Source of the DNA: CALOBA01 sp942491465
GTDB lineage: Bacteria > Pseudomonadota > Gammaproteobacteria > Chromatiales > Chromatiaceae
Direction of reading: 5' to 3'
Length of the DNA: 64,000 nucleotides
Assembly: GCA_942491465.1 (NCBI GenBank)
Contig: CALOBA010000006.1
Coordinates: 18,124-82,123 of the forward strand
Under the pieces are notes generated by a model. That model did not search any database. It was not told where the DNA came from and was given only the letters and a program-made list of their open reading frames with translations. The first letter of the stretch is position 1. Each line of letters starts with the position of its first letter. A program made the translations under genes and the position numbers. Below, piece after piece: positions 1-8,493 of the stretch.

Positions 1-233
1 TCGATGCCCTCGGTGGCGGAAGCAAAGCCCAGCTTGCTGCGATAGAGATAGTATCCGGGGGCGATATCCCAGCGGACGTTGACCGCCGCCTCGCCATCGG
101 CCTCGGCAGAGAGCTGGAAGGCCTGCTCCGGCGGCAGGAAGTCGTCGGCGACGACCAGGACCGGCAGCAGCGCCAGATAGAGCGCGCCCCAGGCCAGGAG
201 TGATAATGCACGGTTTCGGCGGCTAAAATTCAT
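1..233 (-). CDS. dsbD: DsbD N-terminus, thiol:disulfide interchange protein (cut by window edge)
   Basis: Only the first 77 or so codons are present; the gene continues to the left of the window. The start gives a short signal peptide (MNFSRRNRALSLL then a hydrophobic run ending LVVADD), followed by FLPPEQAF and then WDIAPGYYLYRSK, which is the usual start of the periplasmic alpha domain of DsbD. DsbD passes electrons from cytoplasmic thioredoxin across the inner membrane to periplasmic thiol proteins. The start codon overlaps the stop of cutA (TGATG at 231-235), so the two are probably translationally coupled; cutA-dsbD is a familiar gammaproteobacterial pair. Confidence 0.85.
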   Translation of the reverse strand, partial: MNFSRRNRALSLLAWGALYLALLPVLVVADDFLPPEQAFQLSAEADGEAAVNVRWDIAPGYYLYRSKLGFASATEGI

Positions 234-562
234 CAGGATTCGGTCTTGGTGCATGTGCGGACCCACTCCAGGTAGGGTTCATGGCCGTGAGTGATGGGAT
301 GAGCGATCAGCTCCGGCACCTCGTAGGGGTGCAGGGCCGCGATCCGCGCGGTCAGATCCGGCAGTCGCGTCGCGGTTGTCTTGATCAGCATCAGCACTTC
401 GTGGTCGCGGGCGACCTGATCGTTCCAGCGGTAGACCGATCGCAGTCCCGGCGCGATGCTGACGCAGGCGGCCAGATGCTCGGCCACCAGGGCTTCGGCG
501 ATCTTCTCGGCGCTCTCTTGACTCGGACAGGTGCAATAGGCGAGGCAGATGGGCTCGGACAT
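233..562 (-). CDS. cutA: CutA1 divalent-cation tolerance protein
   Basis: About 109 residues, normal for CutA1, a small trimeric cytoplasmic protein linked to copper tolerance. Family marks are the N-terminal CPSQESAEKIAEALV, LAACVSI, the hydrophobic EVLMLIKT strand and HPYEVPELI near the C-terminus. The frame is open further upstream to 601, but the extra 13 residues (MPTRHHRPSNRSP) are unlike the family, so the start MSEPICLAYC at 562 is preferred. It lies immediately upstream of dsbD with a one-base stop/start overlap. Confidence 0.9.
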   Translation of the reverse strand: MSEPICLAYCTCPSQESAEKIAEALVAEHLAACVSIAPGLRSVYRWNDQVARDHEVLMLIKTTATRLPDLTARIAALHPYEVPELIAHPITHGHEPYLEWVRTCTKTES

Positions 563-876
563 GGGCGATCTGTTCGATGGTCGATGGTGGCGGGTGGGCA
601 TGCGGAGCGGCGTGCCGCAGCGGGTTCTAAGGGTAAACCATCTTCGAGCGGCCAGTTCGGGATCGAAGGGCGCGGTTGCAAGCGGTGTCTGCCCTGGATC
701 TGGCCCCGATCTATCATGGCGACGGTTTAAAACCTCAAGTCCTGGCCGAATTTAGGGGAAATCATGGCGCCCCGGTGCTTTCTCAAGCCGCCGGCGTGCG
801 CGGCTGTGATCGGAATCCACGGCCCGCCCCGTCCTCGGGCGCCTGCCTCAGACCTTCCAACCCCGAGACCATCATT

Positions 877-1299
877 GTGTTTATCGCCCTACTGATCTTC
901 GTGCTGACGCCGCTCGTCGAGCTCTACTTCATGATCCAGGTGGGCTCCGTGATCGGTGCGTTGCCGACCATCGGCCTCTCACTGCTGACCGCGGCCATCG
1001 GCGGCCTGATGGTACGCCATCAGGGTCTGTCGGTGCTCATGCGCGTGCGCGCGCAGATGGAGCGCGGGGAGACGCCGGCGTTGGAGATGCTAGACGGCGC
1101 GGTGCTGCTGGTTTGCGGCTTCGCGCTGCTTCTTCCGGGCTTTGTGACCGATGTGATCGGCTTCCTGCTGCTGATCCCGCCGTTGCGCCACGCGCTGCTG
1201 CGGCGCTGGGTGCATGTCGTCCCGATCCAGGCGCGAGCGCAGCGCGATGACGACCTGCACCGGATTATCGAGGGCGACTATCGGCGCGAGGATCCCTGA
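877..1299 (+). CDS. fxsA: FxsA family membrane protein
   Basis: About 140 residues with several membrane segments. It starts at a GTG just before FIALLIFVLTPLVELY, the conserved FxsA beginning, and contains IGGLMVRHQG and LLLPGFVTDVIGFLLLIPP, typical of the family. FxsA overproduction is known to relieve F-plasmid exclusion of phage T7; its normal role is uncertain. The frame is open upstream to 676, but that part has no family similarity. The 3' end overlaps the end of a convergent hydrolase remnant by about 35 bases. Confidence 0.8.
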   Translation: MFIALLIFVLTPLVELYFMIQVGSVIGALPTIGLSLLTAAIGGLMVRHQGLSVLMRVRAQMERGETPALEMLDGAVLLVCGFALLLPGFVTDVIGFLLLIPPLRHALLRRWVHVVPIQARAQRDDDLHRIIEGDYRREDP

Positions 1300-1600
1300 T
1301 CATCGCGTCCGGGCGCGTCGGCGACGCGTTCAAGGTCAACAGAAACGCGGCCAGCGCGCGCTGATAGCCTGGCTGCGAGTGCAGGAAACCATCGTTGTGA
1401 CCGCCTTGGAGCGTGACAAAGCGCTTGGGAGACGGTGCGGCCTCGAACAGGCGCCGGCCATGGGCGAAGGGCACGATCTCGTCGTCCGGGCTGTGCAGCA
1501 CCAGGATCGGTGCGCGCACCTCGGGCATCCGTTGGACGGACGCGAAGCGATAGCGCAGCGGCAGCAGATGGGCCAGGGCATGCGGTGGCGCGCCACCGGG
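1265..1600 (-). pseudogene. Alpha/beta hydrolase remnant (C-terminal third only)
   Basis: This frame reads LRYRFASVQRMPEV, then APILVLHSPDDEIVPF (strand with the acid residue of the catalytic triad) and LQGGHNDGF (the catalytic-histidine region). This is the C-terminal third of a Bem46-like alpha/beta hydrolase. The nucleophile elbow and oxyanion half are missing: upstream the frame runs straight into the end of ychJ, with no start of its own. It is best read as the stump of a gene whose 5' part was lost when ychJ was joined to it. Confidence 0.65.
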
Positions 1601-1601
1601 C

Positions 1602-2012
1602 TCAGCCGCCGCGGCTGCTGTCGGTGGGGCCCGGCTCGCCGAGCATGTAGTACCAGCGGCCCTGCACCTTGGCGAAGGCGCTGATCTCGTGCAGCCGATA
1701 GGCGCGTCCGCCGACCTTGTAGCGGGCGACGAAGTCGACCTTGCCGGTGTTGTCGTCCGGCCCGCCGGCCTCGGTGGCGCGGATCTTAAGGCCGAGCCAC
1801 TGCACGGGTTGCCCACCGCTGAAATCGGCGTGGCGCGTGTTCGGATGCCAGGTGTCGCGCAGATAGTCCATGCGTCCCAGGGTGTAGGCGCAGTAGCGCG
1901 AGCGCATCAGCGCCTCGGCCGTCGGTGCCTGCGCGGTGCCCGCCAGGTACGGGCCGCAGCAGTCGGCATGGGTGCGGCCGGAGCCGCAGGGGCAGGGAGC
2001 GGTGTCGTGCAT
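1602..2012 (-). CDS. ychJ: YchJ family (SEC-C metal-binding) protein
   Basis: 136 residues. The N-terminus carries the SEC-C zinc motif (CPCGSGRTHADCCG), followed by the YchJ middle domain (EALMRSRYCAYTLG, DTWHP, and the aromatic WYYMLGE end). YchJ proteins are small, conserved and of unknown function. The length is near that of the family, though it lacks the second C-terminal SEC-C motif seen in some enterobacterial members. The stop abuts the alpha/beta hydrolase stump, suggesting a deletion right behind it. Confidence 0.8.
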   Translation of the reverse strand: MHDTAPCPCGSGRTHADCCGPYLAGTAQAPTAEALMRSRYCAYTLGRMDYLRDTWHPNTRHADFSGGQPVQWLGLKIRATEAGGPDDNTGKVDFVARYKVGGRAYRLHEISAFAKVQGRWYYMLGEPGPTDSSRGG

Positions 2013-2201
2013 GGTCTCGCCGTGTCCTCAGGTGTTGCGAAGGGGGTGCGGGATAGGATTATCGCGGATCTCGGGGCTGCGGCAGAATGCGATCGGCCGA
2101 TGCGAAGGTTGATCGGCGGGCCGATCCCGGTTAGCGTGCGCTGCCGCATTGCCCGCCGGGCGACGGCAGCCCGGCCTTTCTCAACGACACTGATATCGAA
2201 G

Positions 2202-2549
2202 GTGAGCCAATTGCTCGAACTGACAGGCAAAATTGTTCAGGTGCTTCCGGAAAAGTCCGGCACCTCCGCCCGCGGCCCCTGGCGCAAGCAGGAGTACATC
2301 ATCGAGATCCCCGGCGACTATCCGAAGAATGTCTGCTTCATGCTCTGGGGCGACAAGATCGATCAGTTCGGCATTCAGCCGGGCCAAGAGCTGACCGTCG
2401 GCATCGATCTCGAAAGTCGCGAGTACAACGGTCGCTGGTACACCGATGTAAAGGCCTGGCGGGTCGCCCCCGCCACGGGCGAGGAAGGTGGCGATCGGCC
2501 GCCGGAGCCGCCGCCGTACAGCCCGGACGACGTCGGACCGCCGTTTTGA
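2202..2549 (+). CDS. DUF3127 protein (OB-fold-like, possible single-strand nucleic-acid binder)
   Basis: About 115 residues beginning VSQLLELTGKIVQVLPEKSG, then WRKQEYIIEIPG, NVCFMLWGDKI and GRWYTDVKAWRV, with a disordered acidic/proline tail. This is the compact DUF3127 fold, best known from Bacteroidetes. GTG at 2202 or TTG at 2211 may be the start; the TTG has a GGTGA stretch at a better distance. It is followed closely by the methyltransferase gene on the same strand. Function is unknown; a role in nucleic-acid binding is inference from the fold. Confidence 0.7.
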   Translation: MSQLLELTGKIVQVLPEKSGTSARGPWRKQEYIIEIPGDYPKNVCFMLWGDKIDQFGIQPGQELTVGIDLESREYNGRWYTDVKAWRVAPATGEEGGDRPPEPPPYSPDDVGPPF

Positions 2550-2597
2550 TCGGCGCCGTCAGGGCTTGGAACGGACCGCTTGGATCGGGGTTGCACC

Positions 2598-3560
2598 ATG
2601 TCGTCAAGACCGGCCCGGCGCGACGATAAGCGCCGGCGCATCATCGCTCGGGTCGCCGCCGTCTTTGACCTGTCGGCGGCGCGGGCCGAGGCGCTGCTGA
2701 CCGGCGGGCGCAGGCAGAGCCTGCGGATCAATCCGCTGGCGGGGGTCGCCGTCGCCGAGGTGGACCGGCAGCTGGCGGACCTGGGCGATGCATTGCGGCC
2801 GATCCCCTGGTGCGCTGGTGCCTACCATATCGTCGGCGACAAGGGGCTGGTGAGCGCGTCCGAGCCCTGTCGCCGCGGGCTGGCCTTTATCCAGAACGCG
2901 TCCAGCTTTCTGCCCGTGCTCGCCCTGGACCCGCAGCCGGGCGATGCCATCCTCGACATGTGCGCGGCCCCCGGCGGCAAGTCGTCGCATATCGCGGCGC
3001 TGACCGGCAACCGGGCGCGGCTCTGGCTCAACGACGGCATCGCCGCACGGTTGCGCAAGCTGCACGAGGTGGTGGAACTGCTGCGGGTCGAGACCGAGGC
3101 GATCACGGCCATCCCGGCGCAATACCTCGACAAGGAGCTCGATCGGCGGTTCGACCGCATCCTGCTCGATGCCCAGTGCAGCGGCGAGGGCATGATCGAT
3201 CTCGCCGACCGCCAGTCCTACCGCTATTGGACGCCGGAGCGCATCGAGAAGTACTCCATGTTGCAGCGCAAGATGCTGATGGTCGCCCACAAGCTGCTGA
3301 AGCCCGGGGGCGTTCTGGTCTACTCCACCTGTACCTATGCCCCGGAGGAGAACGAGGTGCCGATCAATCACCTCATCCGTCACCGCCCGGACATGCGCCT
3401 CGAGCCCATCCTGCCGGAGATCCCGCAGATGCGCCCGGGTCGCACCAGCTGGGATGGTGCGCGGCTCGACCCTGCGCTGGCGATGAGTCGGCGGGTGGTG
3501 GCCGATACCCATCTGGAGGGGTTCTTCGTCTGTCGGTTGCGCAAGGCGGCGGGGGTTTAG
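2598..3560 (+). CDS. RsmB/NOP2-type SAM-dependent RNA (cytosine-5) methyltransferase
   Basis: About 320 residues with the complete NOP2/Sun core: the SAM-binding motif DMCAAPGGKSS, motif IV with the release cysteine (LLDAQCSGEG), and STCTYAPEENE with the catalytic cysteine. These enzymes form 5-methylcytosine in rRNA or tRNA; which site is modified cannot be told. There is no N-terminal NusB-like domain as in E. coli RsmB, so it is closer to short RsmF/NOP-like enzymes. The ATG at 2598 is preferred over one six codons earlier. It converges with the glycosyltransferase, overlapping by 4 bases. Confidence 0.88.
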   Translation: MSSRPARRDDKRRRIIARVAAVFDLSAARAEALLTGGRRQSLRINPLAGVAVAEVDRQLADLGDALRPIPWCAGAYHIVGDKGLVSASEPCRRGLAFIQNASSFLPVLALDPQPGDAILDMCAAPGGKSSHIAALTGNRARLWLNDGIAARLRKLHEVVELLRVETEAITAIPAQYLDKELDRRFDRILLDAQCSGEGMIDLADRQSYRYWTPERIEKYSMLQRKMLMVAHKLLKPGGVLVYSTCTYAPEENEVPINHLIRHRPDMRLEPILPEIPQMRPGRTSWDGARLDPALAMSRRVVADTHLEGFFVCRLRKAAGV

Positions 3561-4633
3561 GCAATTGACAGAAACGGCTCCAGCAGCGCCACCGCCTCAT
3601 CGATCCCGGACGGCGCGAGCCGCTCCGCGGGCCCGCGGGCGATCAGCGCGCGGATCGGGTCGATGATCCTGCCGGCGGCCAGGTCCGCGGCGGGCATTGG
3701 CGCGCAGGGCACCCGGGTATGGAGCCAATCCACCAGGTAGGGCTCTTCGGGCCAGTCGCCGCGGGGGACATAGAGGACCGGGACGCCGGCGCAGCCGGCC
3801 TCGGCGAAGGTACCGTAGCCGGGCTTGGTCAGCACCAGGTCGCAGCTCGCCAGTGCGTCGGGCAGGACGTCTTCGGCAACGAGAAGGACGCGCGCGCGGC
3901 CCGCGGCGGCGTCCGCGATCGGCGTCAGCAGCACCACGTCGGCCGGCGGCTCCCACCCGCGCGGCAACCGCAGGCTGCCGGCACCGCCGAACAGCATCAG
4001 TACCACATGCGTCTCGGCGGCGATGCCGAGTCGTCGGCGCAGGCCGGCGGGATCGCGAGGTCGGCTGTCGGCGATGGGGCCGACATCGCGGCCGTTTTCC
4101 AGCCAGGTCATCGGCATCGACGGGCGCGGGCGGATAAACAGCTCGGCGTTGCCGTAGGCCGCACGCATCCGAGCGGCCATCGCGGTCGGCACCTGAGCGC
4201 CCAACGGTCCGTCGACGAGGATGTCGTGCCAGTTCAGCGAGCAGAGCCCGACGCCGGGGATGCCGAGGCGGCGGGCGGCATCCAGCGGCAGCCAGGGGAC
4301 ATCGGCCAGCACCAGATCCGGCGGATGCGCACGGAACAGCGCCTCCTGCTCGGCCAGTCGCGTGGGGTATTCGGCGTCGAAGGCACGATAGACCTCGAGC
4401 CCCGCCTGCCACTGCGCGTGCAGCGGCCCGGTCATGGGCAGCGCAACGTCCGCCGGCCTGTCGATGTAGTGGACGCCGGCGGGTAGGCGGGCGACCGCGA
4501 ACTGGGGATCGATATTGCCCTGAAGGGTGATCTGCAGGTCGGCCGTCCGCCGCCGCAGCTCGCGGACCACCGGTGCCACCTGTGCGAGGTGGCCGTAGCC
4601 GTGGGCGGTCACCGCGACGTGCAGATGCGCCAT
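3557..4633 (-). CDS. GT-B fold glycosyltransferase-like protein
   Basis: 358 residues. The N-terminal AVTAHGYGHLAQVAPVVREL is the first Rossmann half, with the GHGHL-type loop of MurG/UGT-like enzymes. VVLMLFGGAGS begins the C-terminal half, and LVLTKPGYGTFAEAGCAGVPVLYVPR is the sugar-nucleotide binding motif. It probably transfers a sugar from an NDP-sugar, but donor and acceptor cannot be named. It lies 6 bases from the downstream cupin gene on the same strand, with which it may be transcribed (cupin first). Confidence 0.75.
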   Translation of the reverse strand: MAHLHVAVTAHGYGHLAQVAPVVRELRRRTADLQITLQGNIDPQFAVARLPAGVHYIDRPADVALPMTGPLHAQWQAGLEVYRAFDAEYPTRLAEQEALFRAHPPDLVLADVPWLPLDAARRLGIPGVGLCSLNWHDILVDGPLGAQVPTAMAARMRAAYGNAELFIRPRPSMPMTWLENGRDVGPIADSRPRDPAGLRRRLGIAAETHVVLMLFGGAGSLRLPRGWEPPADVVLLTPIADAAAGRARVLLVAEDVLPDALASCDLVLTKPGYGTFAEAGCAGVPVLYVPRGDWPEEPYLVDWLHTRVPCAPMPAADLAAGRIIDPIRALIARGPAERLAPSGIDEAVALLEPFLSIA

Positions 4634-4639
4634 GGGCCG

Positions 4640-4990
4640 TCAGCGTCCCGGCGGGCTGTCGGGGTCGATATGCACGGCGAGCCAGAGGCATCGCGGCGCG
4701 TCGGATGTGGTCAGCACCCGATGCGGGGTGTGTGCGGGGATGAACAGGTGCTGGCCTGGCGCGAGCCTGACAGGGCGACCGGCGATCTCCAGCACGGCCT
4801 CACCGGCGAGCAGCAGGACCCACTCGTCCTGGGGCTGGTCGTAGAGGGTGATGTCGCAGCGCTCATCACCCAGCGGGGCGCTGGCGATGCGCTCGATGCG
4901 CACGTTGCGGCACTGCAGCAGCGTGTCAAACGCCTCCCCGCTGTCCAGTCGGGGGAGGTCTGCGAACAGGTCCGCAGGCGGCGGGAACAT
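4640..4990 (-). CDS. Small cupin-domain protein
   Basis: About 116 residues from MFPPPADLFADLP. The cupin core is visible: LYDQPQDEWVLLLAGEAVLEI and APGQHLFIPAHTPHRV, with metal-ligand-like Asp/Glu and two histidines. Such one-domain cupins serve many roles; no substrate is evident. A GTG start at 5011 is possible but falls in the hairpin behind rpsT, so the ATG at 4990 is preferred. It lies between rpsT and the glycosyltransferase, all on the minus strand. Confidence 0.75.
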   Translation of the reverse strand: MFPPPADLFADLPRLDSGEAFDTLLQCRNVRIERIASAPLGDERCDITLYDQPQDEWVLLLAGEAVLEIAGRPVRLAPGQHLFIPAHTPHRVLTTSDAPRCLWLAVHIDPDSPPGR

Positions 4991-5014
4991 GCTCGGGGAG
5001 CGTGCAGCCACATC

Positions 5015-5030
5015 GGGGCCTTGCGGCCCC
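5015..5030 (-). terminator. Hairpin behind rpsT, possible weak terminator
   Basis: A perfect 6-bp GGGGCC/GGCCCC stem with a 4-base loop lies 6 bases past the rpsT stop. There is no U-run after it, so it may act as an mRNA end stabiliser or a Rho-assisted site and not as a classic terminator. Confidence 0.4.
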
Positions 5031-5036
5031 GGGGCG

Positions 5037-5300
5037 TCAGCCCATCGCCTTGATGTGGGCGTTGAGCCGGCTCTTGTGCCGTGCGGCCTTGTTGGCGTGG
5101 ATCAGGCCCTTGCCGGCGGCGCGGTCGATGAGCGGGACGGCGGACTGATAGGCCGTGCTGGCGGCACCCTTGTCGCCGTCCTTGATCGCATGCAACACCT
5201 TCTTCATGGCGGTGCGCATGGTGCTCTTCTGGGCCGCGTTGCGTTGGCGGTGGGTCTCTGCCTGGCGGGCGCGCTTGCGGGCTTGTGCTGAGTTGGCCAA
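5037..5300 (-). CDS. rpsT: 30S ribosomal protein S20
   Basis: 87 residues, the normal size of bS20: MANSAQARKRARQAETHRQRNAA, a long basic helix, and the end HKSRLNAHIKAMG. S20 binds 16S rRNA early in 30S assembly. It is divergent from murJ, the arrangement common in gammaproteobacteria. Confidence 0.97.
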   Translation of the reverse strand: MANSAQARKRARQAETHRQRNAAQKSTMRTAMKKVLHAIKDGDKGAASTAYQSAVPLIDRAAGKGLIHANKAARHKSRLNAHIKAMG

Positions 5301-5540
5301 TGAGGTCTCCTGGATATCGGCGCTGGCTCAAGCCAGCGAATCGAAAAAGGGGGTTGCCGACGGGTGCTTCGACGACGGTAAACTCGCCAGTATCCTGAGC
5401 GTTGCTGATGTTGTCAAGTCCTTGGGGCTGCGTGCGCAGATGCCTTGGTCATCGCCAACGACCGGGATAGACTCCCCGCTTGGCTCGGGCGCACCGCGGC
5501 CGGCGCCGGACGGGCCGCACATGGTTTCTCAGGAGCCGCC

Positions 5541-7097
5541 TTGTCATCGCTCTTCTCCGCCGTCGCCCGCGTCGGCGGCAGTACCCTGGTCTCTCGGATT
5601 CTGGGCTTCACCCGCGATCTGGTGATCGCCCGGATCTTCGGGGCCGATGCGGCCACCGATGCATTCTTTGTCGCCTTCAAGGTGCCGAACCTCATGCGCC
5701 GGCTGTTCGGCGAGGGCGCCTTCGCGCTGGCCTTGGTGCCGGTGTTGACGGAGTATCGCCGCAGCGGTGATGCGGCGGCGCTGCGCCGGCTGATCGACGA
5801 CCTGGCCGGCGTGCTGGCGGCGGCGCTGTTGGCGATGACGGCCTTGGGTCTGCTCGCGGCACCGGCCTTGGTGTTGGTGCTGGCCCCCGGCTATGTCACC
5901 GCCCCCGAGCAGCGGCTGCTGACGGCGGATCTGCTGCGGCTGACCTTGCCCTATGTCTGGTTCATCGGCCTGACGGCGCTGGCCGGGGGCATCCTGAACA
6001 CCCATCATCGATTCGGCGTGCCGGCGTTCACGCCGGTGCTGTTGAACCTGGTGCTGATCGCCTGCGCCCTGTGGCTGGCGCCGCTGCTGGAGACGCCGAT
6101 CATGGGCCTCGCGCTGGGGGTGCTGATCGCCGGGATGGTGCAGCTGGGCTTTCAGCTGCCGTTTCTGGCCAGGCTCGGGCTGTTGCCGCGCCCGCGCCTG
6201 GGTCTGCGGCATCCCGGCGTGCGGCGGATCAGCCGTGCAATACTGCCGACGCTGTTCGGTGTGTCGGTGGCCCAGCTCAGCCTGTTGATCGACACCCTGC
6301 TGGCGTCGTTTCTGGCCACCGGCAGCATCTCCTGGCTGTACTACGCCGATCGGCTCACCGAGCTGCCGCTGGGGGTGCTCGGGGTTGCCCTGGGCACCGT
6401 GATCCTGCCGCGGCTGTCCGCTGCGCACCTGGAGCGATCCGCGGACGAGCTCTCCGCGACCCTGGATTGGGCGCTGCGCTGGGTCCTGCTGCTGGGGCTG
6501 CCGGCGGCGGCGGGGCTCATCAGCCTGGCCGGGCCGACCATGGCGACGCTGTTCCTGTCCGAGCGCTTCGGCGGCCACGACGTGGCCATGGCCGCTCAGG
6601 GCCTGGCCGCCTATGCCCTGGGGCTGGTGGCCTTCATGGCGATCAAGGTGCTGGCGCCGGGCTATTTCGGGCGTCAGGACCGGCGCAGCCCGGTGCGCTT
6701 CGCCGCGCTGGCCCTGGCGGTGAATCTGGTGCTCAGCCTGGTCCTGATGGGGCCGCTGGCGCACACGGGGCTGGCCCTGGGCACCGCGCTGGCGGCGATG
6801 GTCAATGCCGGGCTGCTGCTCCGCGGTCTATGGCAGGCCGGCGTCTATCGGCCGGGTCCCGGCTGGCGGTGGCTAGGGCTGCAGGTCGGCGTGGCGACGC
6901 TGCTGATGGCCGGGGGGATCGGCTGGGCCGCCGGGCCGACGGCGCAGTGGTTTGATATGACCGCCATGGAGCGTGTGCTGCGGCTGGTTGGGCTGATCGG
7001 TGCCGGCATGGTCGGGTATCTGCTGGTCCTCGCCGTGCTTGGGGTGCGGGCGCGGGCGTTCTTGGCGCCCGGGCGTGTGCGAGTCCGCCGGACTTGA
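5541..7097 (+). CDS. murJ: MurJ lipid II flippase (MviN)
   Basis: About 518 residues with 13-14 membrane segments, matching MurJ in length. It flips lipid II to the periplasmic face for peptidoglycan synthesis. Family motifs are TLVSRILGFTRDLVIARIFGA, the DAFFVAFKVPNLMRRLFGEGAFA signature and TELPLGVLGVALGTVILP. The start is a TTG at 5541 with a strong AGGAG five bases upstream; frame openness further upstream to 5445 lacks family similarity. Confidence 0.95.
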   Translation: MSSLFSAVARVGGSTLVSRILGFTRDLVIARIFGADAATDAFFVAFKVPNLMRRLFGEGAFALALVPVLTEYRRSGDAAALRRLIDDLAGVLAAALLAMTALGLLAAPALVLVLAPGYVTAPEQRLLTADLLRLTLPYVWFIGLTALAGGILNTHHRFGVPAFTPVLLNLVLIACALWLAPLLETPIMGLALGVLIAGMVQLGFQLPFLARLGLLPRPRLGLRHPGVRRISRAILPTLFGVSVAQLSLLIDTLLASFLATGSISWLYYADRLTELPLGVLGVALGTVILPRLSAAHLERSADELSATLDWALRWVLLLGLPAAAGLISLAGPTMATLFLSERFGGHDVAMAAQGLAAYALGLVAFMAIKVLAPGYFGRQDRRSPVRFAALALAVNLVLSLVLMGPLAHTGLALGTALAAMVNAGLLLRGLWQAGVYRPGPGWRWLGLQVGVATLLMAGGIGWAAGPTAQWFDMTAMERVLRLVGLIGAGMVGYLLVLAVLGVRARAFLAPGRVRVRRT

Positions 7098-7125
7098 GCG
7101 CCGGAAGCCCAGCCGCGAGGCGCAA

Positions 7126-7572
7126 TCACCCGCGCGGCTTCAGCGCACAGTCGGCACAGGTGCCGATGACCTCGACCACCGGGCGGTGGGGTTTGAAGCC
7201 GGTGTGGCGGGCCATGCTGCGCAGGCTGCCGTCGACCTTCGGGTCCGCCAGTTCGGTAACCTGGCCGCAGTCGGCGCAGATCAGGAATTGGCTGGCGTGG
7301 GGATGATCGGGGTGGGCGCAGCCGATATAGGCGTGCAGTGTCTCCAGCTTGTGGATGAGACCCTGATCGAGGAGAAATTCCAGTGCGCGGTAGACGGTTG
7401 GGGGAGCGGCCTTGGCGCCGAGTTGCTCCAGCACCTGGTAGGCGCCCAGCGGGCGCTCGCTGCGGCAGAGGATCTCCAGGACTCTGCGGCGCTGCGGGGT
7501 CAGCCGGGCGCCGCGTGCGGTGCAGAGCCTCGCGGCATGATCGAGCAGACCGGCGAGGGTGGACTCATCCAT
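7126..7572 (-). CDS. zur: Zur, zinc-responsive Fur-family repressor
   Basis: 148 residues. The winged helix (LTPQRRRVLEILCR, PPTVYRALEFL) is followed by the dimerisation domain with metal sites: the CxxC pair FLICADCGQV, a second pair GTCADC, and HPDHPHAS. It is the last gene of znuA-znuC-znuB-zur on the minus strand; its start overlaps the znuB stop by 8 bases. It presumably represses the operon through the box at 10247-10263 when zinc is plentiful, giving autoregulation. Confidence 0.93.
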   Translation of the reverse strand: MDESTLAGLLDHAARLCTARGARLTPQRRRVLEILCRSERPLGAYQVLEQLGAKAAPPTVYRALEFLLDQGLIHKLETLHAYIGCAHPDHPHASQFLICADCGQVTELADPKVDGSLRSMARHTGFKPHRPVVEVIGTCADCALKPRG

Positions 7573-8464
7573 CGCTGCGGCGGTCCAGCGCGGCGGCCAG
7601 CGCGCGGCGGGCGCGGTAGCGGCCGAGCGCCCCGGCGGCCAGTGCGGAGATCAGGTACAAGGCGCCGGCGAGTAGGATGATGGTCGGTCCGGCGGGCAGG
7701 TCGGGGCCGTAGGAGAGGGCAAGTCCGCCGCTGGTCAGGGCGGCGCCGAGGAGGGTTGCGCTCAGCATCATGCCGGCGATGGACTGGGTCCAATGTCCGG
7801 CGACGGCGGCGGGTAGGGTCAGCAGCGCGATGACCAGGATCAGGCCGACGACCTGGATCATCAGCACCACGGTGACCGCCACCAGCACCAACAGCAGCAG
7901 GTAGAAGGTGCCCACCGGGACGCCCCGCAGCCGGGCCAGCTCTTCGTCGAAGACCACGGCGAGGAACTGGCGGTAGAACAGCCCCAGCGTCAGCAGCAGG
8001 ACGACGTCGAGCACGGCCATGATGCCGAGCTCGCGGGACGGCACCAGCAGGATGTTGCCGAACAGGAAGCTCATCAGGTCGGTGGTGTAGCCCGGGGTGC
8101 GCGAGATGAACAGGATGCCGACGGCCATGCCGATGGCCCACAGGGCGCCGATGGTGGTGTCCTCGCCGGTGTGCCAGGTGAGCCGCACCCAGCCGATCAG
8201 CAGTGCCGCCAGGATCGCCGCGGCCAGGGCGCCGAGCAGCGGGTCGAAGCCGAAGTAGACGGCCGCGCCCATGCCGGCGAGCACCGAGTGGGCGATGCCG
8301 CCGGCCAGAAAGGCGATGCGCTTGACCACCACGAACGGGCCGATGAGGCCGCAGCCGATGCTGGCGAGCAGACCGGCGAGCAGGGCCTGTTGCAGGAAGG
8401 TCTGGGTGCTGAAGGCGAGCCACAGCTCGGCGAGGGGCAGCAGCGCGGGGGAGGTCTCAGGCAT
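7565..8464 (-). CDS. znuB: ZnuB, zinc ABC transporter permease
   Basis: About 299 residues from MPETSPALLP (an ATG at 8491 would add nine). It has 8-9 membrane segments, with family motifs LLASIGCGLIGPFVVVKRIAF, GGIAHSVLAGMG and the EEL-containing cytoplasmic loop that contacts the ATPase (VVFDEELARLRGV). It forms the inner-membrane channel for Zn(II) delivered by ZnuA. It is the third gene of the operon, overlapping zur. Confidence 0.94.
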   Translation of the reverse strand: MPETSPALLPLAELWLAFSTQTFLQQALLAGLLASIGCGLIGPFVVVKRIAFLAGGIAHSVLAGMGAAVYFGFDPLLGALAAAILAALLIGWVRLTWHTGEDTTIGALWAIGMAVGILFISRTPGYTTDLMSFLFGNILLVPSRELGIMAVLDVVLLLTLGLFYRQFLAVVFDEELARLRGVPVGTFYLLLLVLVAVTVVLMIQVVGLILVIALLTLPAAVAGHWTQSIAGMMLSATLLGAALTSGGLALSYGPDLPAGPTIILLAGALYLISALAAGALGRYRARRALAAALDRRSDG

Positions 8465-8493
8465 GGCGGTCCTGCTCGGCGTGGTCGCCACGC

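Noticed and set aside
3561..3580. TTGACAGAAA-containing sequence at the end of the glycosyltransferase as another copy of the palindrome end at 13740
   Set aside because: Only about 13 bases match and they code the normal C-terminus; no inverted partner is present.
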